Part shown: piece by piece, positions 47,075 to 54,658 of the stretch
Position numbering within the stretch: the stretch's first letter is position 1
How the letters are laid out: each line of letters starts with the position of its first letter
Source: CAINVV01 sp964506325
GTDB lineage: Bacteria; Bacteroidota; Bacteroidia; Bacteroidales; Prolixibacteraceae
Assembly: GCA_964506325.1 (NCBI GenBank)
Contig: CAZDLO010000002.1
Coordinates: forward strand, 53,145 to 117,144
Length of the DNA: 64,000 nt
Direction of reading: 5' to 3'
Translations under genes and position numbers: made by a program
The notes under the pieces: generated by a model
The model's input: only the letters and a program-made list of their open reading frames with translations
What the model was told of the DNA's origin: nothing
Databases searched by the model: none

Positions 47075-47884
47075 ATGAAGCTAAATTTAAGAAATCCGAT
47101 CGTTTTTCTGGATCTTGAAACTACAGGAATCAATGTTGTAACAGACCGGATCGTGGAGATTGCCTTCCTGAAAATTTTTCCTGACGGCAGAGAAGAGGAA
47201 AAGTTGCTGAAGATAAATCCCGGGATCCCGATTCCTGCCCAGGCGAGCGCAATTCATGGTATTTATGATGAGGATGTCCGGGATGCACCACTTTTTAAGG
47301 ACGAGGCAAGGAATTTTGCCCGGTTCATTGAGGGGTGTGATCTGGCCGGGTTCAATTCCAATCGGTTTGATATTCCGTTGCTTACTGAAGAGTTTCTGCG
47401 TGCAGACCTTGACATTGATCTTAAAAGACGGAAATTTGTCGATGTACAAACTATTTTTCACAGGATGGAGAAGAGGACATTGGCAGCGGCCTGCAAGTTT
47501 TACCTTCAGAAGGATCTCAATAATGCGCACAGTGCAATGGCGGATACAAAAGCCACCTACGAAGTTCTCCAGGCTCAGCTGGATCGATATGACGGGGCCT
47601 CCTTTGAGGAAGGAGGGAAGGTTAGTGTTCCTATTGTGAATGAAATAGGGCAGCTCTCTGCTTTTTCCTCCTTCGACCGGAATGTTGATTATGCTGGCCG
47701 TATAGTCTTTGATGAAAACAATGTCGAGGTAATCAATTTTGGAAAGCACAAGGGCAAGCCGGTTGAAAAGGTACTTGCAGAAGAGCCTTCCTATTACAGC
47801 TGGATGATGAACGGGGAGTTTCCCTTGTATACAAAAAAGGTTCTGACAGCCATCAAGCTTCGAGCCATGAACAAGAGAATTTGA
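47075..47884 (+). CDS. DEDDh 3'-5' exonuclease (DnaQ-like) with C-terminal extension
   Basis: 269 residues. Exonuclease domain (about 5-170) shows FLDLETTG (DxE), GFNSNRFDIPLL (D) and HSAMADT (HxxxxD), the DEDDh set. The C-terminal part (about 215-265, INFGKHKGKPVEKV...YYSWMM) is a DUF3820-like module seen on other Bacteroidota exonucleases. It may proofread or trim DNA or RNA; lying right after dnaN it may serve replication, but this is inference. The terminator between them shows separate transcription, although no promoter box is seen in the 70-bp gap. Confidence 0.9.
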   Translation: MKLNLRNPIVFLDLETTGINVVTDRIVEIAFLKIFPDGREEEKLLKINPGIPIPAQASAIHGIYDEDVRDAPLFKDEARNFARFIEGCDLAGFNSNRFDIPLLTEEFLRADLDIDLKRRKFVDVQTIFHRMEKRTLAAACKFYLQKDLNNAHSAMADTKATYEVLQAQLDRYDGASFEEGGKVSVPIVNEIGQLSAFSSFDRNVDYAGRIVFDENNVEVINFGKHKGKPVEKVLAEEPSYYSWMMNGEFPLYTKKVLTAIKLRAMNKRI

Positions 47885-48220
47885 GTCAGTCAAAAATCTT
47901 GCTGAAGTGATTCCGGTTGTTCGAAATGGTTAAACCTTATTATTTGTTGCACCTGTAGTTTCCCTTCAATGAGTTGTTTGGCTATGAATCAGTGCTGATT
48001 ATTGATGGACATTCAACCTTTCCGCACCATTTTCGGTATAGAGCTGAAAATATGGAGGCAGGTAAACTTTGGGAAGCGGGCAGGCTTTACCGCAATTGCA
48101 AGATTTTACGCAAATGAAATAGCCATCCCGCGAGTCGGGACCAAACGAGGCTGATTATATGTGTTTTAGCTTCACTGAACCTCGTTTCATTGCTGCAACT
48201 TAAAACAATATTCTAAACGT
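47885..48220. other. 336-bp intergenic region with two inverted repeats in the leader of the FAH-family gene
   Basis: TCCCG-CGAGT-CGGGA (48126-48140) is a 5-bp stem hairpin; just downstream AAACGAGG (48143-48150) and CCTCGTTT (48180-48187) are perfect 8-bp arms 29 bp apart. The second ends 33 bp before the ATG at 48221. It could be a leader structure or binding site. No open frame of interest. Confidence 0.4.
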
Positions 48221-48832
48221 ATGAAGATTATTTGTATTGGCCGAAATTATGTCAAGCACGCACAGGAGCTTCAGCATGAGGTTCCCACCGAGCCGGTTTT
48301 TTTCATGAAACCGGATTCTGCTCTTTTGAAGGATAACAAACCATTTTTCCTTCCCGATTTTTCAAGTGAGATACACCATGAAATTGAACTGGTTATCAAG
48401 ATCAGCAGGCTTGGAAAGAATATTGACGCAAAATTTGCAGACCGGTATTATGACGAAATCGGGCTTGGTATCGATTTTACCGCACGGGATGTACAGCGCC
48501 AATTGATTGAAAAGGGGTTGCCCTGGGAGAAGGCCAAGGCCTTTGACGCTTCAGCAGTATTGGGTAAGTTTCATCCAAAAGAGGAGCTTGGGAATCCTGG
48601 ACAGATCCTTTTTTCGCTTAAAAGGAATGGGGAGGTCGTTCAGAGTGGTGATTCACAACTTATGATCTTTCCTTTCGACACGATCATCGAGCATGTATCC
48701 AAATATGTTACACTGAAGATTGGTGACCTTATTTATACGGGTACACCTGCCGGAGTAGGTCCGGTTGCCATCGGTGACAGACTCGAAGGTTTTATAGGGG
48801 AGAAGAAGATGTTTGATATCCAGGTGAAATAG
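48221..48832 (+). CDS. Fumarylacetoacetate hydrolase family protein (acylpyruvase-like)
   Basis: 203 residues, the short YcgM/FAHD1 type that hydrolyses acylpyruvates or decarboxylates oxaloacetate. Motifs: IICIGRNYVKHAQEL, EPVFFMKPDSALL, HHEIELVIKI (metal Glu pair), GLGIDFTARDVQ (metal Asp), KAFDASAVLG, LIYTGTPAGVGPV. The substrate is uncertain. Its last 41 bases overlap the end of the convergent phosphopantetheinyl transferase gene. Confidence 0.92.
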   Translation: MKIICIGRNYVKHAQELQHEVPTEPVFFMKPDSALLKDNKPFFLPDFSSEIHHEIELVIKISRLGKNIDAKFADRYYDEIGLGIDFTARDVQRQLIEKGLPWEKAKAFDASAVLGKFHPKEELGNPGQILFSLKRNGEVVQSGDSQLMIFPFDTIIEHVSKYVTLKIGDLIYTGTPAGVGPVAIGDRLEGFIGEKKMFDIQVK

Positions 48833-49463
48833 TCCCCCATACCATCAGTATATCCTCTGTTATTCTGTATTTCAGGGGTATGCTGAGTTTTAGTCCGCCT
48901 CCGGTAAATACTGCGGACAATTCCCCTTCTGATTGGAGCAGAGGAGCTGCACTGCATGCGATCTGTGACGCAAAATCAACCTCCTTAAAAGGGATCATTT
49001 TAAATACTGCCTCTTTTGCGCACCAGCGCAGCAACAGGTCTTTGTTCGAGATACAGCCATCAAGGGTGCAATCTTTCAATTCATCTTTTGATAAAAATTT
49101 TGTGGCAGCTCTTTCAGTATTGCGGCTGATGAGCTCAATGTCGATCCCTGGATGGAGATACGGATGGTAACAGATAGCGACGTGTCCGGAGGTATGAGTG
49201 ATGGAGATATGACCGGGTGAGTTCAAAAGTATGGGCTTTCCTGAGATGTCGTAATCGACCTTTGAACCGGTTCCGCTCATATGCTTCAGCAGTAACCTGG
49301 TTGCCAGCCATTCTTTTTTCCTGGCTTCATTTCTGAACAATAGGTATCCTGACAGGTCATCAGCATCAGGTTGCAAATCAGACATCAGCTGATCTGCAGA
49401 TTCCGTTATATCCCAGAAACCAATAATGCCATCGTCTGTTGAAACAATAAACCTAACGGCCAT
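48792..49463 (-). CDS. 4'-phosphopantetheinyl transferase (Sfp type)
   Basis: Transfers phosphopantetheine from CoA to carrier proteins. 223 residues with the two signature motifs GIDIELISR (Mg-binding Asp, Glu) and RWCAKEAVFKM (KEA), plus ISITHTSGHVAI in front. Since the usual carrier for fatty acid synthesis may be served by this or by AcpS, its partner is open. It overlaps the end of gldD by 11 bp (coupled translation) and overlaps the convergent FAH-family gene at its end. Confidence 0.92.
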   Translation of the reverse strand: MAVRFIVSTDDGIIGFWDITESADQLMSDLQPDADDLSGYLLFRNEARKKEWLATRLLLKHMSGTGSKVDYDISGKPILLNSPGHISITHTSGHVAICYHPYLHPGIDIELISRNTERAATKFLSKDELKDCTLDGCISNKDLLLRWCAKEAVFKMIPFKEVDFASQIACSAAPLLQSEGELSAVFTGGGLKLSIPLKYRITEDILMVWGTISPGYQTSSSPL

Positions 49464-50049
49464 TGGAATCCTCCCATTTTGTGGTTTCTATCATTTTAAT
49501 GACATCGGCCGATAAGAAGTTTATAACAGGCCTGAGGCTGTCATAGTTTGGTAGTTCTTTGAAATACAAAGCTCCCCTGATGAAATTTTTAACGCTGTCA
49601 GTAAGATAGAATTGCATTGGAGAGGCTGCATTTCCTTTCAGGGTATAAAGAGTGCCATAAGTTTTATAGGCATGATTGATGTAAATTTTTTCCTCAATTG
49701 AGCTTGCCTTGGCAGAATGATTGTAAACGAGTGTCCTAGATTCTTCAATCAGCTTAGCCAGGTTGTTCTCGATTTTTTTGTAACTGATATGAATCTGGGC
49801 ATTATTACCTGCAATTTCAAGGGTTATCCAATCTTTTTGATCCGGGTTTAAAAGGTCCGGCGTAACCGCAGAATATACCGGAACCAGGAAATTATACGGC
49901 AGTGGTTTGTCGAGTTGCTTGTATACTTTTTCCGGAAAAGAGATGCGGAAGTATCCTCTGGGCTTTGGTGTTACATCTTCCGAGCACGTCTGTGTCAGGA
50001 AAGCAAAGAGGAGCAATGTAGCGATTGCGATGTGGGCAAATTTTGGCAT
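49453..50049 (-). CDS. gldD: Gliding motility lipoprotein GldD
   Basis: 198 residues from the ATG at 50049; an in-frame TTG 6 bp upstream is rejected. Lipobox-like FLTQTC in the signal peptide, then PKPRGYFRISFPEKVYKQ, the conserved GldD opening, and ISYKKIENNLAKLIEES and SPMQFYLTDSVKNFIRGALYF. GldD is an outer-membrane lipoprotein needed for gliding and for some secretion-system stability in flavobacteria. In those genomes gldE follows directly upstream of ssb; here it is missing. Confidence 0.92.
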   Translation of the reverse strand: MPKFAHIAIATLLLFAFLTQTCSEDVTPKPRGYFRISFPEKVYKQLDKPLPYNFLVPVYSAVTPDLLNPDQKDWITLEIAGNNAQIHISYKKIENNLAKLIEESRTLVYNHSAKASSIEEKIYINHAYKTYGTLYTLKGNAASPMQFYLTDSVKNFIRGALYFKELPNYDSLRPVINFLSADVIKMIETTKWEDSNGR

Positions 50050-50677
50050 GGTCAAAGTTAAGATTTTTCAATAAAGGAATTAATTTGAAATCCATCATTT
50101 TGATTCTTTTAAGGAAAGCACCTGCCTGAAATTTGAAAAAACTTTAGGGAATTTATAATTTAATTGTTGAATTTCCCAGGGCAGAAGTTGGCAGGACTTG
50201 AAATCGTCTACTTTATTTTCAACCCTGTTAACTTGATTTTCCTGAAAACAAATCGGAAATTTGCCGACTATCTCGCAGTAATGATTTTGACTAATAGAAG
50301 GACAGGTAGCTAAGTACCTGACTTTTTGACGAAGAATTCCGGGAATCCTGCTTCTTCAAAGCCAATGAGGCGGCAGGAAAATGGGAAGGTCTCTGATGGA
50401 CAATAATTCCAGTGATCCTATTTTCTAATAAGTAATAGTGAGTAGTTTTCTTGGCTTCTCATTTTACCCGACAGCAAGTTGTTGCAAGTCCATTTCTTCG
50501 CCGGTATGACTCAGAATCGTTTGTAGGGATCTGAGTAAGCATTGTTTAGATGTCTGGATTATTGTATCATAAAAAATGCCTTGTCAGGGAATCTATGGAT
50601 TTGGACCGGAAATCAATTCCCTGACAAGGCTTTTGAAACAATTGCTGAAATTACCTGGAATTCAGATGTTTCAGTTA
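50050..50677. other. Intergenic region where gldE is expected
   Basis: 628 bp between the gldD start and the ssb stop, both on the minus strand. No open frame longer than about 60 codons on the minus strand and no recognisable GldE (CBS/CorC-type) motif was seen. The right part holds the ssb terminator; the left part must hold the gldD promoter, not recognised. Confidence 0.6.
50571..50630 (-). terminator. Terminator after ssb with a long perfect stem
   Basis: GCCTTGTCAGGGAAT (50578-50592) and ATTCCCTGACAAGGC (50616-50630) are perfect 15-bp arms, with an inner GATTT/AAATC stem (50598-50602, 50610-50614). On the minus strand the stem is followed by ATTTTTTAT (50577 downward). Confidence 0.8.
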
Positions 50678-51127
50678 TCAAAACGGAAGATCGTCGGGGG
50701 TGGCAGCCTCCCCTGTAATGCCTGGGGTTACCTGTGGTTCGTTAACTGCAGACCTGGCTTCTGCTACAAGGTTTTCAGAGGATGTTCCGCTTTGACCTGG
50801 TTTCCTGTCAAGCAACCTGACTTCATCCGCATAAATTTCATAAGCAGTTTTTTTCGCTCCATCGTTCGAATCATAGGTTCTGGAACGAATACGGCCTTCT
50901 ACATATATCTGGCTTCCCTTTTTGATGAATTTTTCTGCAAGGGTGGCGAGGTTGCGCCAGCAAACGATGTTGTGCCACTCTGTCTGTGTGACTCTTTCGC
51001 CGGCTTTGTTGTTGTAAACTTCTGAGGTGGCAAGGGAAAATGAAGCAACAGAAACATTGCTGTCCAAGTGTCTGATTTCCGGATCTTTACCTACGTTTCC
51101 AATTAGGATGACTTTGTTAACTGACAT
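50678..51127 (-). CDS. ssb: Single-stranded DNA-binding protein
   Basis: 149 residues. OB fold (about 1-105) with MSVNKVILIGNVGKDPEIRHL, WHNIVCWRNLATLAEKFIKKG and IYVEGRIRSRTYD; acidic C-terminal tail ending DDLPF, the docking site for partner proteins. It binds single-stranded DNA in replication and repair. It lies 105 bp after mutY in the usual Bacteroidota order. Confidence 0.97.
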   Translation of the reverse strand: MSVNKVILIGNVGKDPEIRHLDSNVSVASFSLATSEVYNNKAGERVTQTEWHNIVCWRNLATLAEKFIKKGSQIYVEGRIRSRTYDSNDGAKKTAYEIYADEVRLLDRKPGQSGTSSENLVAEARSAVNEPQVTPGITGEAATPDDLPF

Positions 51128-51231
51128 AATTTATATGATTTTATGGTATATTGTAAGTTACTGAAAAAAGGGGACAATTCAAAATTTACCAAAGATAAAA
51201 ATAAATGAGGACAGGGTAAAGGCTGATCTCC

Positions 51232-52281
51232 TTAAAGTTTGGACTCATTTAAAAAAGTCTCAAGAGGTTTTGGTACAGGATACCTGGATACGTTGCTCCT
51301 GTCGACCCTGAGAAGTCGTTCATGTTGGAATTGCCCTTCCAGGCTTACTGATATAAACCGGATGCAAAGTCTTTGATGCGTTAATAAATGCATCTTTTCG
51401 GGAAATACTGATTCAATGACATGGGTATGATGGCTGAATATTTCCTTCCACGCCGGACTGCCAATAACCTCTTCAACGGAGGCATGGTATTGCGTTTCAA
51501 TCAATGGAAACTGGTACATGTTACGCCATATATCACTGTCTCCTCTTTTCTCAAGAAAAATATTTCCCCCGTTTTGCAGAAAAATGTAATTGAGAAACCG
51601 CTCCTTTTGTGCAATTTGTTTTGATTTTACAGGGAGGGATGTGACTGTCTGACAAGCATGAGCCTGACAGCTGATTAATAGCGGACATTCAGTGCAATTC
51701 GGCTGACCGGGAACACACTGTAAGGCTCCAAATTCCATTACGGCCTGGTTGGATTCGCCAGGTTGTTCCTTGTCCAGCATTGCAAAAGCCAGTTTGTGAA
51801 ATTCAATTTTCCCTTTGGTGGTGTCAATGGGTGTTGAAACGCCAAATACCCGTGACAACACTCTGAAAACATTTCCGTCTACCACAGCATAGGGAAGGTT
51901 GAATGCAATGGAGGAAATGGCTGCAGCCGTATAATCACCTATACCTTTGAGTTGCCTGATGGAATGATGATCCTCCGGGAATCTTCCCTGGTGTTCTGTC
52001 ATGATTGTTTTGGCAGCATGGTGCATGTTCCTTGCCCTGGAATAGTATCCCAATCCTTGCCAGACTTTAAGAACATCTTCTTCATGAGCCTCCGCCAGGC
52101 TTTTGATATCCGGGAACATTTTCAGGAAACTGAAATAATAGCTCATACCCTGCTGTACACGTGTTTGCTGCAAAATGATTTCAGATACCCAGATATTGTA
52201 CGGATCCCTGCATTCACGCCAGGGAAGTTCCCGTTTATAATGTTTATACCAAACTGTCAGTGCATTACGATATTTGTCCAA
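51232..52281 (-). CDS. mutY: A/G-specific adenine glycosylase
   Basis: Removes adenine mispaired with 8-oxoguanine. 349 residues. HhH-GPD domain with VSEIILQQTRVQQ (catalytic Glu), LKGIGDYTAAAI and VVDGNVFRVLSRV (catalytic Asp); iron-sulfur cluster CVPGQPNCTECPLLISC in the C-x6-C-x2-C-x5-C form; C-terminal NUDIX-like domain (about 230-345). The first codon is TTG at 52281: no ATG is available in frame before the conserved part and a stop lies two codons upstream, so this gene probably starts with TTG. Confidence 0.95.
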   Translation of the reverse strand: MDKYRNALTVWYKHYKRELPWRECRDPYNIWVSEIILQQTRVQQGMSYYFSFLKMFPDIKSLAEAHEEDVLKVWQGLGYYSRARNMHHAAKTIMTEHQGRFPEDHHSIRQLKGIGDYTAAAISSIAFNLPYAVVDGNVFRVLSRVFGVSTPIDTTKGKIEFHKLAFAMLDKEQPGESNQAVMEFGALQCVPGQPNCTECPLLISCQAHACQTVTSLPVKSKQIAQKERFLNYIFLQNGGNIFLEKRGDSDIWRNMYQFPLIETQYHASVEEVIGSPAWKEIFSHHTHVIESVFPEKMHLLTHQRLCIRFISVSLEGQFQHERLLRVDRSNVSRYPVPKPLETFLNESKL

Positions 52282-52360
52282 TATTTAGTGGTTTTATGAT
52301 AAAAATTAAAAAAAGCACAAAAATTATCAGCTAATATGATATTAGTTAAATCAAAAGCTA

Positions 52361-52368
52361 TATATTTG
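52361..52368 (+). promoter_or_regulatory. Bacteroidota -7 promoter box for the HU operon
   Basis: TATATTTG is an exact TAnnTTTG match 79 bp before the HU ATG, in an A/T-rich region divergent from mutY. The leader would be about 70 nt. Confidence 0.55.
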
Positions 52369-52446
52369 TGCACCAAATTAGAAGATAAAGTCAGTCAAAG
52401 ATAGAGTTAATAAAAAATAAAGTCAAATCATTAAAATTTTATAAAA

Positions 52447-52731
52447 ATGACTAAAGCAGATATCGTAAACGAGATTTCCAAGAGCACTGGTATTGAGAAG
52501 CTTACTGTTCAGAAAGCAGTTGAAGCATTTATGGATACCGTTTCAGGTTCCTTAGCTGAAGGTAACAACGTTTATCTCCGTGGTTTCGGAAGTTTTATCG
52601 TTAAAAAACGTGCAGAAAAGACAGCACGTAACATTTCACGTAACACAACCATCATTATCCCGGAGCACAACATCCCTTCTTTCAAGCCTGCTAAAACATT
52701 CGTAGGTCGCGTTAAAAACAACGTGAAGTAA
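52447..52731 (+). CDS. hup: HU-family DNA-binding protein
   Basis: 94 residues, the usual HU length. MTKADIVNEISKSTGIEKLTVQKAVEAFM start, VYLRGFGSFIVKKRAEKTARN flank and beta-arm region (about 45-75), ending SFKPAKTFVGRVKNNVK. It bends and compacts DNA. It is followed 25 bp later by the 30-codon basic gene and then rng, a conserved Bacteroidota order (mutY, HU, small gene, rng). Confidence 0.95.
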   Translation: MTKADIVNEISKSTGIEKLTVQKAVEAFMDTVSGSLAEGNNVYLRGFGSFIVKKRAEKTARNISRNTTIIIPEHNIPSFKPAKTFVGRVKNNVK

Positions 52732-52756
52732 TTTTTTACGTTAATATTGTAAAGTT

Positions 52757-52849
52757 ATGCCAAGCGGTAAGAAGAGAAAAAGACATAAAATGGCCACCCA
52801 TAAGCGCAAAAAGCGCTTACGGAAGAACCGTCACAAAAAGAAAAAATAG
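52757..52849 (+). CDS. 30-residue basic protein, probably a Bacteroidota-specific ribosomal protein
   Basis: A very small gene between HU and rng, read from ATG at 52757 to TAG at 52849. The protein starts MPSGKKRKRHKMATHKRKKR and ends LRKNRHKKKK; 19 of 30 residues are Lys, Arg or His by sequence reading, with no acidic residue. Its composition and fixed place in Bacteroidota genomes suggest a ribosomal part; I recall a new large-subunit protein (bL38) reported from a flavobacterial ribosome, but cannot confirm that this is the same. It shares the HU message and is followed by a hairpin. Confidence 0.75.
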   Translation: MPSGKKRKRHKMATHKRKKRLRKNRHKKKK

Positions 52850-52879
52850 GCTTTTTGTAACGCCTCCATAAAAAATACA

Positions 52880-52909
52880 AAACCTAAAGCACGTTTGTGC
52901 TTTAGGTTT
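52880..52909 (+). terminator. Hairpin after the small basic gene
   Basis: Perfect 13-bp stem AAACCTAAAGCAC (52880-52892) with GTGCTTTAGGTTT (52897-52909) and a GTTT loop. The T stretch after it is mixed (GTTGTAT), so termination may be partial, letting some transcripts reach rng. Confidence 0.65.
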
Positions 52910-52951
52910 GTTGTATCTAATAGTTTTAATTAACATAAATGAGTAAAGAGT

Positions 52952-54502
52952 ATGAGCAATGAGCTGGTTATTGATGTATCGTCCTCTCATGTCGAAATGG
53001 CTTTACTCGAAAACAAAAGACTTGTAGAACTCAACAGGGAAAGCAACGATGTTAAGTTTGCGGTAGGAGATATTTACCTCGCAAAGGTGAAGAAGATCAT
53101 GCCCGGTTTAAATGCCGCCTTTGTTGATGTTGGATACGAGAAAGATGCGTTCTTACACTATTTGGATTTAGGACCACAATTCCAGACTCTTAACAAGTTC
53201 CTCAAATTAGCTGCCGCTAAAAAGATTAAGTTGGTTCCGTTTCCCCGGATTACTCCGGAACCGGATATTAACAAGGACGGCAAGATTTCAGAGGTCTTGA
53301 AAGCCGGTCAAACTATTTTGGTACAGATAGCCAAGGAGCCAATTTCCACCAAAGGGCCACGACTTACTTCAGAGATTTCTGTGGCTGGAAGAAATATGGT
53401 ATTGGTGCCTTTCAGCGATAAAATATCTGTATCTCAGAAAATTGAAACGACGGAAGAGAAAACCCGTCTTAAAAAATTAATCCAGAGCATATGCCCGAAA
53501 AATTACGGGGTGATTGTTCGGACTGCGGCTGAGGGGAAAATGGTGGCTGAACTTGACCAGGAACTTCGACGATTGATTGCAAAATATGAAAATGCACTCA
53601 ATAAGCTTGAAAAGCAAGTCGTTCCTTCACTGGTTCTTGGAGAAACTGATCGTACTATCGCTATGATCAGGGATGTATACAACAATGATTTTTCCAACAT
53701 CTACATCAACGATGAAGATGCAGCAGCCGATGCAAAAGAGTATGTGGGAACTATTGATTCCGAAAAGAAAAAGCTTGTCAGGTATTACAATGGTAAAATG
53801 CCAATCTTTGAATATTTCGGAATTGATAAGCAAATAAAAGCATCTTTTGGTAAAACGGTCTCCTTTAAAAGCGGAGCATATCTGATAATTGAACATACTG
53901 AAGCTTTTCACGTCATTGACGTCAACAGTGGAAACCGTTCAAAAACAGGGGACCAGGAATCCAATGCACTGGAAGTTAATCTGGCAGCGGCCGAAGAAAT
54001 TGCCCGGCAATTACGTCTTCGGGATATGGGTGGAATTATTGTGATCGATTTTATCGATATGCACGGTAATGAGAACCGCCAGAAAGTTTTCGAGAAAATG
54101 AAGGAAGTTATGTCTTCCGACAGAACCAAACACAATATACTCCCTTTGAGTAAATTTTGTTTGATGCAAATTACACGGCAACGTGTAAGACAAGAGATGG
54201 CAATCGAAACGGAGGAAAACTGCCCCGTTTGCAAAGGAACAGGTAAGGTAACGCCTACTTTGCTTTTCATTGAGGAAATCGAACAAAGAGTCCGGTATAT
54301 ATTTGAAGAATTGCAGAAAAAAAGCCTGACTATCGAACTTCACCCGTTCGTGGGAGCATTTTTGACCAGGGGTTTTATTTTCTCCAAGGTTTTCAAATGG
54401 CGATGGAAGTATCGAAAAAAGATTAAGATCGTGGAGATGAATTCAATGAGCTTTCTTGGATCCAAATTCTATGATGAACTTCAGAATGAAATTATTATTT
54501 AA
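52952..54502 (+). CDS. rng: Ribonuclease G/E family protein
   Basis: 516 residues, RNase G size. An S1-like domain (about 35-130, VGDIYLAKVKKIMPGLNAAFVDVGYEKDAFLH), the catalytic region (FHVIDVNSGNRS, GGIIVIDFIDM with metal Asp residues) and the zinc-link CPVCKGTGKV (about 419-428) are present. It matures 16S rRNA and turns over mRNA, consistent with its ribosomal-type neighbour. It is the last gene of the HU to rng group and ends at a strong terminator. Confidence 0.95.
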   Translation: MSNELVIDVSSSHVEMALLENKRLVELNRESNDVKFAVGDIYLAKVKKIMPGLNAAFVDVGYEKDAFLHYLDLGPQFQTLNKFLKLAAAKKIKLVPFPRITPEPDINKDGKISEVLKAGQTILVQIAKEPISTKGPRLTSEISVAGRNMVLVPFSDKISVSQKIETTEEKTRLKKLIQSICPKNYGVIVRTAAEGKMVAELDQELRRLIAKYENALNKLEKQVVPSLVLGETDRTIAMIRDVYNNDFSNIYINDEDAAADAKEYVGTIDSEKKKLVRYYNGKMPIFEYFGIDKQIKASFGKTVSFKSGAYLIIEHTEAFHVIDVNSGNRSKTGDQESNALEVNLAAAEEIARQLRLRDMGGIIVIDFIDMHGNENRQKVFEKMKEVMSSDRTKHNILPLSKFCLMQITRQRVRQEMAIETEENCPVCKGTGKVTPTLLFIEEIEQRVRYIFEELQKKSLTIELHPFVGAFLTRGFIFSKVFKWRWKYRKKIKIVEMNSMSFLGSKFYDELQNEIII

Positions 54503-54513
54503 GAAAAGTTTGC

Positions 54514-54546
54514 AAAACCCGCTCAATTATTGAGCGGGTTTTTTTA
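54514..54546 (+). terminator. Rho-independent terminator after rng
   Basis: ACCCGCTCAA (54517-54526) pairs with TTGAGCGGGT (54530-54539) over 10 bp, then TTTTTTT. Confidence 0.92.
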
Positions 54547-54658
54547 TAATTTTGACAGGATTAATCCGGATGGCTATCATCCGGTATGTTTTCTGAATGG
54601 CTTTAATGGTTTAAGAAAGCCGATTTAAAAATTGTCATATAATTTTAATAAGTCCCGG

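Noticed and set aside
47087..47893. A 268-codon minus-strand frame opposite the exonuclease
   Set aside because: The plus strand shows the full DEDDh exonuclease; the antisense product has no recognisable motif.
50576..51025. A 149-codon plus-strand frame over ssb
   Set aside because: Antisense to a certain ssb gene; it even starts in the ssb terminator.
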